Assembly: GCA_002841395.1 (NCBI GenBank)
Contig: PGZM01000002.1
Coordinates: forward strand, 132,201 to 196,200
Source: Firmicutes bacterium HGW-Firmicutes-9
GTDB taxonomy: Bacteria; Bacillota; Clostridia; Christensenellales; CAG-138
Length of the DNA stretch: 64,000 nucleotides
Direction of reading: 5' to 3'
This document shows, one piece after another, positions 16,020 through 26,497 of this stretch. The first letter of the stretch is position 1; the number at the start of each line of letters is the position of its first letter. The position numbers and the translations under genes were made by a program. The notes under the pieces are model-generated. The model saw only the letters and a program-made list of their open reading frames with translations. It had not been told where the DNA came from and searched no databases.

Positions 16020-17723
16020 CTATTTTTGCGCTGCGTTTTCGCGCAAACGCTGCACCAATTGGGTATCGGGTGTGACGTAGAGTGTGCGGTTGGTGGAGTA
16101 GATCACCATGCCGGGGCGCGCGCCGGAAGGCTTTTTGACGAACTTCCGCGGCGTATAATCGACCGGAACGCCGGCAGACGCGCGGGATTGCGAGTAGAAC
16201 GCGGCTAGGTTTGCCGCCTCGCGCAGCGTGGCTTCCGGTGGCTCGCCTTCAAAGTCGATGATGACGTGCGAGCCGGGGATATTCTTTGCGTGCAGCCAGA
16301 TGTTTTCCGAGCGCGCGGTTTGTAGCGTCAGCGCGTCGTTCTGGCGGTTGTTTTTGCCGACGTAGATCGCGATTCCGTCGCTAGAGACAAACTTCATCGG
16401 CGCGGAGGACTTGTTCGCGGGTTTTGTCGCCTGCGCTTTTTCGGGCTTGAGGTAGCGTTCGCGAATCAGCTCTTCCTTGATCTCGCTGAGCTCATAGAGC
16501 GTGTCGCACTTGTCGATGTTCTCCAACTGGCCTTCGAGATATGCAATCTCGGACGCAAGGCCTTCGATCTGTCCTTCGGCATATACTTTGCCGAGCTTGC
16601 CTTTGCGATAGAGCTTGAAGTATTTCTTCGCGTTGTCCTGCGCATTGAGAGCGGGATCAAGCGTGATGATCCGTTTTGCGGGCGGATCGACAAAGTAGTC
16701 GTCCACGACCAGCTCCTGCATGCCGGGTCTCGCCAGATGCAAGTTCGCAAGGATGAGCTCGCCGTTGATGCGCGCGGTGTCATGCGTCTCGCTCTGTTGC
16801 GTCGCTTCCCAGAAGGCAGCGTATTTGTTTTGCGCGCGGCTGAGCGCGGTGGAGACGGTGTGTCTCAGCGCTGCGCCGTGCCTGCGGATGCGCACGATCT
16901 GGTCGCGATCGCCATAATAGCGATCCAGCGCTTCGCTCATGCTCGGTGCGGGTTCTACGCGGGCAAACATCCCGCTGGGTAAAAACGGCAGCGCGGCAAC
17001 CGGTTCGCCGGTTTCGTTGAACGCGACGCACGGCGCATAGGCGCCATTCTTCATCGATTGCATGAGCGCATGCAGCGCGTCCGCCGAGTGAGCGGCGGAG
17101 AGCAGCGCGGTAGCAGTCAGTTTGGATACACCGCCAAACGTTGCGGTCATCATGCGAACGGGGTCAGGGGAGGCGTACACCTCTTCAAACAACTGTTTCG
17201 CAGCCGTGAACGGGTCGAGTTTGTTTTGCGTTGGAATGGCTTCATACGGAAAACCGGGCAAGAGGATGCGTGCGCCGTCGTTGGTTGCGGAGACGCGGCG
17301 GATGCAGTCCACGACAGCGCCGGTTGGTTCCAGCAGAAGTAGATTCGCGTGCTTGCCCGTGAGTTCAATGATCAGCCGCAGCGCTACCTCGTCAAACAGC
17401 TCGTTTCGTGCGAGCACGATGATCTCGCAGATGCGGTCGGAACCGAGCTGACGGATCGAACAAATGCGTCCCCCGGTTAGGCGGCGGCGAAGCAGCATGC
17501 AAAAGGCAGGCGCGTTCATCGGGTTGTCAAACGAGCGTGTCGTGATCTGGATGCGTCCGTTCTCCGGATGTGTGCTGATCAGAAGGCGCAGGTTCGCGTT
17601 ATTTGCCCGTACAACAAAGAGCAGCATGTCCTTTTCAGGCTGCTGCACTTTGTCAATCTTGCCGCCGATAAGCGGCTGCAGTTCGTATATCACCGCGCCA
17701 AGCGCGATTCCGTCCATTGCCAT
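16020..17723 (-). CDS. rqcH: Ribosome-associated quality control factor RqcH (NFACT family)
   Basis: 567 residues. An N-terminal NFACT-N domain starts MAMDGIALGAVIYELQPLI and includes the Asp-Arg pair (SDRICEI, D96/R97) that RqcH needs to recruit tRNA-Ala. This is followed by helix-hairpin-helix and coiled-coil regions (about 280-430) and a C-terminal NFACT-R domain (IAIYVGKNNRQNDALT near 455, HAKNIPGSHVII near 485). RqcH binds split 50S subunits with stalled nascent chains and adds C-terminal alanine tails, marking them for degradation. The family was earlier annotated as fibronectin-binding protein. It follows the TrpR-like gene by 45 bases. Confidence 0.94.
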   Translation of the reverse strand: MAMDGIALGAVIYELQPLIGGKIDKVQQPEKDMLLFVVRANNANLRLLISTHPENGRIQITTRSFDNPMNAPAFCMLLRRRLTGGRICSIRQLGSDRICEIIVLARNELFDEVALRLIIELTGKHANLLLLEPTGAVVDCIRRVSATNDGARILLPGFPYEAIPTQNKLDPFTAAKQLFEEVYASPDPVRMMTATFGGVSKLTATALLSAAHSADALHALMQSMKNGAYAPCVAFNETGEPVAALPFLPSGMFARVEPAPSMSEALDRYYGDRDQIVRIRRHGAALRHTVSTALSRAQNKYAAFWEATQQSETHDTARINGELILANLHLARPGMQELVVDDYFVDPPAKRIITLDPALNAQDNAKKYFKLYRKGKLGKVYAEGQIEGLASEIAYLEGQLENIDKCDTLYELSEIKEELIRERYLKPEKAQATKPANKSSAPMKFVSSDGIAIYVGKNNRQNDALTLQTARSENIWLHAKNIPGSHVIIDFEGEPPEATLREAANLAAFYSQSRASAGVPVDYTPRKFVKKPSGARPGMVIYSTNRTLYVTPDTQLVQRLRENAAQK

Positions 17724-17768
17724 CTAAAAAATACTCCATATCTTGCCGGGGAACGAGGGGAAGGTTCT

Positions 17769-18074
17769 TTATTTCTCCGGCGTCTTGAGCCGGTCGAGGA
17801 TGATTCGATAGCCGCCCGCGCCGTATTCCAAGCAGCGGTTGACACGGCTGATGGTTGCGCTTGAGGCGTTAAACTTGTGCGCGATGTCCTGATAGGTCTC
17901 GCCCGCGTCGAGCTGACGCGCAACCTGCCAGCGCTGCGCCATTGCCTGCAGCTCGTTGATCGTACACATGTCTTCAAAAAACTGATAGCATTCCGAGAGG
18001 TCCTGTAGAGAGAGAATCGCGTGAAACACGTCATCCAATTCTTCGCTCTTAAGCCTGGAAACATATGCGTCCAT
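17769..18074 (-). CDS. YerC/YecD family TrpR-related regulator
   Basis: 101 residues. Helical protein with a TrpR-like helix-turn-helix in the second half (QRWQVARQLDAGETYQDIAHKF, then NASSATISRVNRCLEYGAGGY). This is the diagnostic pattern of the YerC/YecD family of small DNA-binding proteins related to the Trp repressor. No ligand or target is established for the family. Start ATG with AAAGGTGAAGCGTGC in front. It lies upstream of rqcH and downstream of rpsT, whose terminator separates them. Confidence 0.88.
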   Translation of the reverse strand: MDAYVSRLKSEELDDVFHAILSLQDLSECYQFFEDMCTINELQAMAQRWQVARQLDAGETYQDIAHKFNASSATISRVNRCLEYGAGGYRIILDRLKTPEK

Positions 18075-18154
18075 GCACGCTTCACCTTTCGTTTCGCTTG
18101 TTCATTTTGCTGAATGTTCGTATCTATTCTATTCGCTTTCACACTGGAAAGCAA

Positions 18155-18184
18155 GAAAAAAGGGGCATACCGGATGGTATGCCC
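18155..18184 (-). terminator. rpsT terminator
   Basis: On the minus strand GGGCATACC-atcc-GGTATGCCC followed by CTTTTTTC. It is a strong intrinsic terminator 24 bases after the rpsT stop codon. Confidence 0.9.
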
Positions 18185-18207
18185 AAAGCTGAAAACCGAA
18201 CTGGGGT

Positions 18208-18471
18208 TTACTGCGCCGCAGAGAGTTTTTTCGCCAACTGCGCCTTTTTGCGGGCTGCAGCATTTTTGTGGATCAAGCGCTTTGCAGCAGCATGATCAAC
18301 TGTGCTGACGGCCTTCAAATACGCTTTTTCGGTTGCGGCAGAGTCCCCGGCCTGCAACGCTTCATCAAAGCGGCGGATAGTCGTCTTCATTTCGGACTTG
18401 GCCGCGCGATTATTCAGCGTCTGCTTCGCGGTGATTTTGACACGCTTCATGGCGGACTTGATGTTTGCCAA
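18208..18471 (-). CDS. rpsT: 30S ribosomal protein S20
   Basis: 87 residues, (M)ANIKSAMKRVKITAKQTLNN onward, a typical lysine/arginine-rich helical S20 that binds 16S rRNA early in 30S assembly. The only start in the right place is TTG at 18471, preceded by GGGGGTGAATTG. S20 genes in other bacteria (for example E. coli) also use UUG, where it is linked to autoregulation. It is monocistronic with its own promoter (18520-18548) and terminator. Confidence 0.96.
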   Translation of the reverse strand: MANIKSAMKRVKITAKQTLNNRAAKSEMKTTIRRFDEALQAGDSAATEKAYLKAVSTVDHAAAKRLIHKNAAARKKAQLAKKLSAAQ

Positions 18472-18519
18472 AACAATTCACCCCCTATTTCAGTCTCACA
18501 TTTCATTCGAACAGAAGTC

Positions 18520-18548
18520 AGTTTAGCATACCACGCGGGATAATGCAA
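18520..18548 (-). promoter_or_regulatory. rpsT promoter
   Basis: Minus strand TTGCAT (18548-18543), 17-base spacer, TAAACT (18525-18520), 48 bases before the UUG start of rpsT. Confidence 0.6.
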
Positions 18549-18760
18549 GGAAAATATTGCGTTTCCGCATGAAAACAGCGCATGAACATCCGTTTTTTAT
18601 GCATTGCGATTTTCAACCACATTTTGAAGAAGATTAGGAGCGTTTTCGCAATGTTTGGAATCTCTTTTTCGTTCTTATTATATTAGCATGTTGTGTGATT
18701 TTGTTGCATGATAACGGGTGAAACTAGGGACATTTTCACATTTTCGTTGCATTTTCAAAG
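18549..18760. other. AT-rich intergenic stretch with no recognised gene
   Basis: This is most of the roughly 400-base gap between rpsT and groES. It contains several copies of the word CATTTTC / GCATTTTC and a TTATTATATTAGCATG stretch, but no open frame with a ribosome binding site, no RNA family I recognise and no strong hairpin. Confidence 0.5.
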
Positions 18761-18788
18761 TTGACGCTTTCGTCTTTCGTGGTATAAT
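18761..18788 (+). promoter_or_regulatory. groESL sigma-A promoter
   Basis: TTGACG (18761-18766), 16-base spacer, TATAAT (18783-18788). The CIRCE operator begins 11 bases after the -10. Confidence 0.85.
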
Positions 18789-18799
18789 TGTTCTCGTGA

Positions 18800-18826
18800 T
18801 TAGCACTCAACAAAAAAGAGTGCTAA
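18800..18826 (+). promoter_or_regulatory. CIRCE element (HrcA operator)
   Basis: Perfect consensus TTAGCACTC-N9-GAGTGCTAA immediately after the groESL promoter. HrcA binds CIRCE and represses chaperone genes until heat shock. hrcA itself is not in this window. Confidence 0.97.
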
Positions 18827-18868
18827 CAAATTGATAATCAACCATAATACATAGGAGGCGAAACCCGT

Positions 18869-19153
18869 ATGAAACTGAAACCTTTAGCCGATCGCGTTGT
18901 TGTTATCAGCATCGAGAACGAAGAGGTTGTCAAAGGCGGCATCGTGTTGCCGACCGCAGCCAAGGAAAAACCGCAGATGGCGGAAGTGATCTCGGTTGGC
19001 CCCGGCGGCGTAGTGGACGGCAAGGAAGTCGTCATGTACGTCAAAGCGGGCGACAAGGTGATCTGCTCCAAGTATGCCGGCACCGAAGTCAAGCTGGATG
19101 GCAAAGAGTACATGATCGTCCGTCAGAGCGACATTCTCGCGGTCGTGGAATAA
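18869..19153 (+). CDS. groES: Co-chaperonin GroES
   Basis: 94 residues. Starts MKLKPLADRVVVISIENEE with the mobile loop region (KGGIVLPTAAKEKPQMAEV) and the roof motif VGPGGVVDGKEV, ending YMIVRQSDILAVVE. It caps GroEL to close the folding chamber. AGGAGGCGAAACCCGT precedes the ATG. It is the first gene of the CIRCE-controlled groESL operon, 17 bases before groEL. Confidence 0.98.
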   Translation: MKLKPLADRVVVISIENEEVVKGGIVLPTAAKEKPQMAEVISVGPGGVVDGKEVVMYVKAGDKVICSKYAGTEVKLDGKEYMIVRQSDILAVVE

Positions 19154-19167
19154 TCAGGAGGAAATGA

Positions 19168-20799
<1,632 letters not shown>

Positions 20800-20811
20800 G
20801 TCTAGCGACAC

Positions 20812-20844
20812 AAAAAGAGCATCGAGAAATCGGTGCTCTTTTTT
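20812..20844 (+). terminator. groESL terminator
   Basis: AGAGCATCGA-gaaa-TCGGTGCTCT (one wobble) followed by TTTTTT. An A-run precedes it, so it can also act on the converging gene at 20859-21326. Confidence 0.88.
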
Positions 20845-20858
20845 ATTATTATGAAGAA

Positions 20859-21326
20859 TTAAGTTTCGGTCAAAGAAACCTTTATATTGCTGATAGAAAG
20901 ATTATGCTTTTCAATGTATTTATAAGCAAGAGAAGCCCTTACTTTTCGAAAGAAAGCAGGGATATCATTGTTCGACCAAAATGAAACATATAACAGCTTG
21001 TTCCAAAGTTCAGGTTTCAGATAAATATCCAATCGCAATTGAAGAAATTCATCATCCCAGTCATTTCGTCGATATTGGCGTACAAGAGAAAACTGGAAAT
21101 TCTTCGGAGTATTCTTGAGCATTGCGAGATGAAGATTGAGATCTGCGTCCTTATATTCATCACTTTCAGTCAAAGCCGTATAATCTGGATAAACTCCGGT
21201 TTCAAAAAGTAAATCATCTATCTCGGAGCTTGTAGGGAATGTACTCATTTGTTCAAAAATCATAACAGCATCAGATATTGATCTAACATTCGCCAACTGC
21301 TCATTCAAATATCCAAGAAGATCCAT
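20859..21326 (-). CDS. Hypothetical protein, AT-rich orphan
   Basis: 155 residues, not recognised. The sequence is soluble, helical-looking and rich in charged and aromatic residues (YKDADLNLHLAML, YRRNDWDDEFLQLRLDIY, LAYKYIEKHNLSISNIKVSL), with no signal peptide or membrane segment. A GTGAGGTTAT ribosome binding site precedes the ATG, so it is likely translated. The DNA is visibly more AT-rich than both neighbours, suggesting later acquisition. It lies alone between the groESL terminator and the VanW gene, 52 bases downstream of the latter and in the same direction. Confidence 0.65.
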   Translation of the reverse strand: MDLLGYLNEQLANVRSISDAVMIFEQMSTFPTSSEIDDLLFETGVYPDYTALTESDEYKDADLNLHLAMLKNTPKNFQFSLVRQYRRNDWDDEFLQLRLDIYLKPELWNKLLYVSFWSNNDIPAFFRKVRASLAYKYIEKHNLSISNIKVSLTET

Positions 21327-21378
21327 ATAACCTCACTAATCTGATATGGAATTGTGGTACTTTTTTTGAATCCAACGA

Positions 21379-23001
21379 TTATGGCGAAGGTGTCGGCGAA
21401 ACCTCCGGCGTCGGTGTTGGCATAATGCCGACCTGCTTTTTGAGTGGGTTGCCGGGGTAGACGTCTGGGCCGGGCACTCGATAAATCTCCTCCACAACCT
21501 CGCCGTTGACATAATGGTCGATATAGACATCCACAGTGATTTTATTCCGCGCAGGGGCTAGAATCTTCTCTTCTCCGATAAAAAGCTTATTGCTCTCAGT
21601 AATCTCATCCGGTCCCGGTGGTTCTTCCGAAACTACAACTACACGCGTCTTATACTCATGGCCTTCCGGCAACGCTTGCCCGTATATTACAACCGTCAGA
21701 TCGCGCTTGCGACTCTTGGACATCTTGTTTTCAGACGAGTACGCATAGATATACAGGTCGTGATCGGTAATATTTATAAATTGAAAATCGATGTGATTCG
21801 TATCGACGGTTGCATCCAATCCCTTCTCAACATAGGTCGAAGGGAAGGAGTGAAACTCACGCTGAACGATCTCAATATATGGATATACTTGGAGCAAGGC
21901 GTTATATAGCGTTGTGCTGACTTGGCAAACACCACCGCCGTATTGCGGCGTGGTACGGTCACCGCCGAAGATTCCTTGCGCCAAAGCCCAGCCGTTGTCT
22001 TCCGTCCGGTCACCAACTACTTTGTTAAAGCTCCATGTTTCACCGGGCTTTATGACGTTAGCGTTGATGATACTTGCAGCTTTTTCCACATTAAATGCGC
22101 GATTTGGGATATAAAGAGTACGCTGTTCTTCTGTATCTTCCGCCGTTCCTTTGAAGTCATACGTGGTGGTGAATTTCGCTAACAGTGCAAAACTCGCCTG
22201 AATATCCGCAACCGTTCTGGATGGCGCAATATTCGTCAATGCGGGCGTGAGCGTTGCCTGATACTCTCCTGCGGCAATCGCCTGCTTGATCATCTCCGTG
22301 GTAGAGGCAACATCCAGACCGTAGCCCGGCGTGCCTTCGATATACTGCGGCGTGGGTTTGCCGCTGCTGGAAAACTCCATATTCACGCTCGCGTCCACGG
22401 GCGGCTTGCTGGAGGTTTGGTTGATCGCGTCGATTCGCGTGGCAAGCGCCGCTTCGTTGATGCTGACCGTGGTGCTGTAGCTCTGGTTCGCGCCGCCGGC
22501 GAGCGCCTGCTCGATGATCTCGTCAAGATTGGTCGTCGCGCTCATCTCCGGGCCGGTGATGGTCGCGCTCAGTTCCGTACTAGTGAGCGTGATGGCGATT
22601 CGCTCCAGAAATGTAGATTCGTTTGCTTCCAGCTGCGGGCGAACTTCGCTTGCGGTCTTGCCGGAGACGTCCATACCGTTGATGGAAACGCCGCTGCGGA
22701 ATGCTGCGGTAGCCGGATCGACCACGATGGGTTCCGAGCAGCTTTTTACCAGCACAAGCACTGCCACAACGACAATTACAAGAAACGCAACACCCATGCC
22801 GCCGAGAATCAGCTTGCGTTTGCGCGCTTTTGCGCGGCGCGCGTTCGCGCGTTTGGCGGAGGTTTGCTCCACGCTGCGATTCGGCGCCTGATAATATTCC
22901 ATCTGTCCGTTTGAAGAACGCACGGGACGGCGTTCCGAGCGGTCGCCGTTTTGGCTGGCAGATTTGGTTGTGTCGGGCAAGCCCGAATATTTTTCGTACA
23001 T
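21379..23001 (-). CDS. VanW family cell-envelope protein
   Basis: 540 residues from the ATG at 23001 (AAAGG in front). A basic, disordered N-terminus of about 60 residues is followed by one membrane helix (LILGGMGVAFLVIVVVAVLV, about 64-83), so the bulk lies outside the cell. Next is a duplicated peptidoglycan-binding-like region (FRSGVSINGMDVSGKTASEV ... about 100-280), then the VanW domain (IPNRAFNVEKAASIIN, GETWSFNKVVG, QYGGGVCQVSTTLYNALL, about 295-450), then a G5-like beta segment and a Thr/Pro tail. VanW proteins are found in vancomycin clusters and more widely; their function is unknown. Confidence 0.9.
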   Translation of the reverse strand: MYEKYSGLPDTTKSASQNGDRSERRPVRSSNGQMEYYQAPNRSVEQTSAKRANARRAKARKRKLILGGMGVAFLVIVVVAVLVLVKSCSEPIVVDPATAAFRSGVSINGMDVSGKTASEVRPQLEANESTFLERIAITLTSTELSATITGPEMSATTNLDEIIEQALAGGANQSYSTTVSINEAALATRIDAINQTSSKPPVDASVNMEFSSSGKPTPQYIEGTPGYGLDVASTTEMIKQAIAAGEYQATLTPALTNIAPSRTVADIQASFALLAKFTTTYDFKGTAEDTEEQRTLYIPNRAFNVEKAASIINANVIKPGETWSFNKVVGDRTEDNGWALAQGIFGGDRTTPQYGGGVCQVSTTLYNALLQVYPYIEIVQREFHSFPSTYVEKGLDATVDTNHIDFQFINITDHDLYIYAYSSENKMSKSRKRDLTVVIYGQALPEGHEYKTRVVVVSEEPPGPDEITESNKLFIGEEKILAPARNKITVDVYIDHYVNGEVVEEIYRVPGPDVYPGNPLKKQVGIMPTPTPEVSPTPSP

Positions 23002-23053
23002 AGTCATCCTTTACGCAAATCAAGGTTTGTCGTACTATTCAAATATGTAATTG

Positions 23054-23082
23054 ATTATACACACTCGCCAGAATGCAAGCAA
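23054..23082 (-). promoter_or_regulatory. Promoter for the VanW gene
   Basis: Minus strand TTGCTT (23082-23077), 17-base spacer, TATAAT (23059-23054), about 50 bases before the start codon. Confidence 0.7.
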
Positions 23083-23223
23083 TAAATACCGTCAGCTTCG
23101 CGGGGCATGATTAAGACGTGTTTCATACTATTTTACTTCCTAAATTCGATGTAGCATGAGTAATTTTACTATTTCATTCGTATGATAGGTGAATACTCAA
23201 AAAGAACAAGAGGTGATTGGCAC

Positions 23224-23778
23224 TTGACTGAAAAACAGATGATAGCAGGATTGAAAGCGGGAGATGAGCGCGCACTTGATGCGGCGATTCTGTCTTACTC
23301 AAGACTGCTGTGGAGCATCGCTCGTGCTGTGCTGCACAATGTCGGCACAACTCAAGATATGGAGGAATCCGTTGCGGACGCGTTTATTCAACTCTGGAAG
23401 AACAGCGGATCACTCAATGAGATGCGCGGAAGCGTCAAGACATGGCTCTGCGTTGCGGTAAAAAGCCGTGCAATCGACCGCTATCGAAAGATCATTCGAA
23501 ATAATGAGGTTGGATTAGAGGAGCAAATTACATCGTGCGGAGTAGGGTTATTGGATCAAACAATGGACGCCGTATTGCAACGTGAATTGCTCGCGGCAAT
23601 TCAAGCGATAGGTGAGCCGGACCGCGAAATTATTCTGCGACGATTTTATTACCAACAAAAGCCAAAAGAAATCTCCATCGCACTCGATCTTTCAATTCGA
23701 CAGGTGGAGAATCGAATTTATCGTGCGAAGCAAAGGTTACGGGAGCAACTGGACGGAGGAATAGCATGCAACGAATGA
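23224..23778 (+). CDS. ECF-type RNA polymerase sigma factor
   Basis: 184 residues from a TTG at 23224 with AGAGGTG eight bases upstream; an ATG at 23182 would add 14 residues but lacks a site. Region 2 (ALDAAILSYSRLLWSIARAVL, VADAFIQLWKN, GSVKTWLCVAVKSRAIDRYRK) and region 4 (IGEPDREIILRRFYYQQKPKEISIALDLSIRQVENRIYRAKQRLRE) are clear, with no region 3. It directs transcription of a small regulon. The next gene overlaps its 3' end by 13 bases and encodes a single-span membrane protein, the normal sigma/anti-sigma layout. Confidence 0.9.
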   Translation: MTEKQMIAGLKAGDERALDAAILSYSRLLWSIARAVLHNVGTTQDMEESVADAFIQLWKNSGSLNEMRGSVKTWLCVAVKSRAIDRYRKIIRNNEVGLEEQITSCGVGLLDQTMDAVLQRELLAAIQAIGEPDREIILRRFYYQQKPKEISIALDLSIRQVENRIYRAKQRLREQLDGGIACNE

Positions 23779-24770
23779 ATGATACATTTAACCAAACGCA
23801 TCTCAAGAAAATTCGAAGCAGGGTAGGAGAAGAACTCGGATTATCGTTTCAAAAATGCAAAACTCAAGGCACATTGATGCGTTTTAGCGTTGCTCTTGCG
23901 GTGTTTGCAGCCTGCTTTTTGACAATAACACCCGCACTTGCAATAGGAATACCCGCCGTGAACGATTTGTTGTATTTTGTACTGCCGGAAACGGCGCAAT
24001 TCTTTAAGACGGTACAGATGAGTGATATCGATCAGAACATTGAAATCAATGTAGAAAGTGCATATGTGCATGGCTCAAAAGCTGAGATTTTGGTTTCTGT
24101 TCGTGATTTGAATAGGGATCGTTTAGATGATTCGATCGACTTTTATGATTCGTATGATCTCCGCACGGGTTTTGACAGCATAGGTACCTGCAATCAGATC
24201 GGTTATGATACCTCAACAGGAACAGCTACGTTTTTGATTGAGATAAGCAGTATGAATTCCGACGACTTGATTACCGGCAAGAAGATCACCCTATCGTTTC
24301 AAACGATCTTGAGCGGGAAGGAAACAAAAATGGCAGTTCCGATCCAAATGGATTGGAGCAACATTTCGAATGAAGTCATAACGGAAAAAGCGGAACACAG
24401 CGATGCAATGTTGCTCATACCGGGCGAAGAGATACTGAAGATCATGGATGGATTTCTTGTCACCGGAGTCGGTTATGTTGGTGAACAATTGCATATTCAG
24501 CTTTACACACCGCGGCGACATCAGTTCGATGATCATGCTGCGTTGTACTTGAAAAATGAAGCAGAAGCAATCATTCAAGCAAATGCAGTTTATCGCGGAG
24601 GTTACAACACTGGGGATCCGGAGTTGGACAAGCGGGCAGATTACATCGACTTTGTCTTTGATGTGCCGAACGATCTACTATCACATTATAAATTGTATGG
24701 CGACTTTTACAGCGCGACTACACGCATAGACGGAGACTGGAGCATCACTTTTCCGCTTGAAAACAATTGA
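23766..24770 (+). CDS. DUF4179-like membrane protein, candidate anti-sigma factor
   Basis: 334 residues. A short basic cytoplasmic N-terminus (about 35 residues) is followed by one membrane segment (MRFSVALAVFAACFLTITPA, about 38-57) and a large extracytoplasmic beta-rich domain. The pattern after the helix (LYFVLPETAQFF ... VESAYVHGSKAEILVSVRDL) resembles DUF4179 proteins that accompany ECF sigma factors. It overlaps the sigma gene, with GGAGGAATAGC before its ATG. Holding the sigma factor at the membrane is inferred from context; the short N-terminus shows no zinc-binding anti-sigma motif. Confidence 0.72.
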   Translation: MQRMNDTFNQTHLKKIRSRVGEELGLSFQKCKTQGTLMRFSVALAVFAACFLTITPALAIGIPAVNDLLYFVLPETAQFFKTVQMSDIDQNIEINVESAYVHGSKAEILVSVRDLNRDRLDDSIDFYDSYDLRTGFDSIGTCNQIGYDTSTGTATFLIEISSMNSDDLITGKKITLSFQTILSGKETKMAVPIQMDWSNISNEVITEKAEHSDAMLLIPGEEILKIMDGFLVTGVGYVGEQLHIQLYTPRRHQFDDHAALYLKNEAEAIIQANAVYRGGYNTGDPELDKRADYIDFVFDVPNDLLSHYKLYGDFYSATTRIDGDWSITFPLENN

Positions 24771-24780
24771 AACGTGCAAA

Positions 24781-24819
24781 AAACAAACGAGCATCCACAA
24801 CGGGTGCTCGTTCGTTTTT
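24781..24819. terminator. Bidirectional terminator after the DUF4179-like gene
   Basis: ACGAGCATCC-acaac-GGGTGCTCGT (one wobble) between AAACAAA and TTCGTTTTT. It serves this gene and the converging membrane glycosyltransferase gene. Confidence 0.85.
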
Positions 24820-24829
24820 GGAAATATGC

Positions 24830-26497
24830 TTACGGCATCTGATATACCGTCATAAACTCCGATCCGAATGCCTGTTGCGACACGACTTTCTCCAAGCCGC
24901 TTAGGTACACATCCAGCCCATACGCCAAAATCCACTGCTGCCGCGGTTCCTGCGTTTTGTCGCTGCAGATTTGGATACCGCGCGGATTGATCATCAGATA
25001 GTCTGCGCCGCGGGCGATCGTGTAGCTTCCGACAAACACCAGCCGCATACGCTCTTTGTACGATTCCGGCAGGATGTTATACGCCTTCTCCAGCCCGTCG
25101 CCGGTGTACCATTCAGCGGCCGTAACGCTGATTTGCTCGTCCGAGTCCACGGTGTCGATCAGCTTCATCAGCGTTTGTGCCTGCGAAACATTCCAGTAAT
25201 CGAGATCATACTTTGCGCCGGGATTGCTTCCCGCAAGCGCGTTGTAGTAGACAAACTGGAACGGATGGCTCAGGATCACCATCACGAGCATCGCGAGAAG
25301 CTGCGCGCCGATCGCGCCAACGGCGAGCCATTTCCATTTGCCTTTCAGCAGATCGACCAGTGTTTCTAGTCCATAAACGGCAAACAGCAAAAGAATTCCA
25401 TAGAGGAAGTAGAAGTGCCGCCAACTATCGTAGAGGATCGGGCGCGTGATCATCGCAAACCCGAGAAACATCCATACAAAGGCAAGCATGACGAGATAGT
25501 ATTTTTGCTCGCCCGCGAAGAGCTCTTTTGCCTTGCCGCGAAACGGCTGAACCAGTGCGGCGACGTTGCCAACGAGCATCAGCACGAGCACGAGCAGTGG
25601 CGTCGTGATCGCGATCATCACGGGGATATAGTGCCACGGCACGGGACGCTGCGTGTAACCCATATAGAACACGTAGCCAGGCCAGTCCGAGAAGTTTGAC
25701 GAGCGCGAATAGACATAGCCAAGATACTTGAGCGGATCAGCCCAGAGACCCGGCGTCAGCGCGGCATAAAACGCGATGAATCCGACGACCGCAAGCAGTC
25801 CCAGTAGAAACGTCTTGACGTTCCACTCACACCGGACGAACAGCGTGACCAGATACAGCACGCCGCAGAGCCCGAAGAACGCAAGCCCCGTGATGCGCAT
25901 ATTCGCCGCCAGCGCGCCAAAGAGCGCAAACAGCAGCGTTGCGCCGACGGTCTTTTTTTCGATGAACCGGATCGCGAACCAAAGGCACCATAGAATCATG
26001 GTCATCGCCATGATGTCCTTGTTGTTGTAGTGCGATTCCGCAAAAAAGCGCGGGCTGAGGTAGAGAAGCAGGCTCGCGACAAGACCGTATCTCCAGTTTT
26101 TCGTGAGATATGATGCGATCAAGTAGATCGCAACAACACCCGTCATAAACACGAGAAACGTGTAGCCGTGCCAGAGCAGCATCAGCGTGCGCGCGCCGCC
26201 CTCACCGTAGTTGAAAAACAGGGCGGGCGAGAAGGGGTAGTAGACTGATTGACCGTGGTCGATGTCGACGTTTTCACTCGCGTCGAGGAACACAAGCCCG
26301 GTCGAAGATTGCTCCGGCTCCGCCTCTGCGCCGAGCACAAGCCCGATGTATTCGCGCACATTGGAGCCTAGCACGCGAATCTCCGTCTGCTCGTCCCAGG
26401 GCATGCCGTAATCCGGCGTCACGATCAACCCGAATGCGGTCATCACTAGAAACAGAATTACAACGATCCATCGATAGGTTTTGTTTGTTTGCTGCAT
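24830..26497 (-). CDS. GT39-like polytopic membrane glycosyltransferase
   Basis: 555 residues from the ATG at 26497, with GGGAG eight bases upstream. An N-terminal membrane helix is followed by the loop YGMPWDEQTE, whose acidic pair fits the catalytic loop of GT-C enzymes (protein mannosyltransferase / ArnT superfamily). Ten or more further hydrophobic helices follow, then a soluble C-terminal domain of about 120 residues (DYWNVSQAQTLMKLIDTV ... onward). Such enzymes move sugars from polyprenyl-phosphate carriers to proteins, lipids or polymers outside the membrane. No neighbouring glycan genes are present, so the acceptor is unknown. Confidence 0.78.
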   Translation of the reverse strand: MQQTNKTYRWIVVILFLVMTAFGLIVTPDYGMPWDEQTEIRVLGSNVREYIGLVLGAEAEPEQSSTGLVFLDASENVDIDHGQSVYYPFSPALFFNYGEGGARTLMLLWHGYTFLVFMTGVVAIYLIASYLTKNWRYGLVASLLLYLSPRFFAESHYNNKDIMAMTMILWCLWFAIRFIEKKTVGATLLFALFGALAANMRITGLAFFGLCGVLYLVTLFVRCEWNVKTFLLGLLAVVGFIAFYAALTPGLWADPLKYLGYVYSRSSNFSDWPGYVFYMGYTQRPVPWHYIPVMIAITTPLLVLVLMLVGNVAALVQPFRGKAKELFAGEQKYYLVMLAFVWMFLGFAMITRPILYDSWRHFYFLYGILLLFAVYGLETLVDLLKGKWKWLAVGAIGAQLLAMLVMVILSHPFQFVYYNALAGSNPGAKYDLDYWNVSQAQTLMKLIDTVDSDEQISVTAAEWYTGDGLEKAYNILPESYKERMRLVFVGSYTIARGADYLMINPRGIQICSDKTQEPRQQWILAYGLDVYLSGLEKVVSQQAFGSEFMTVYQMP

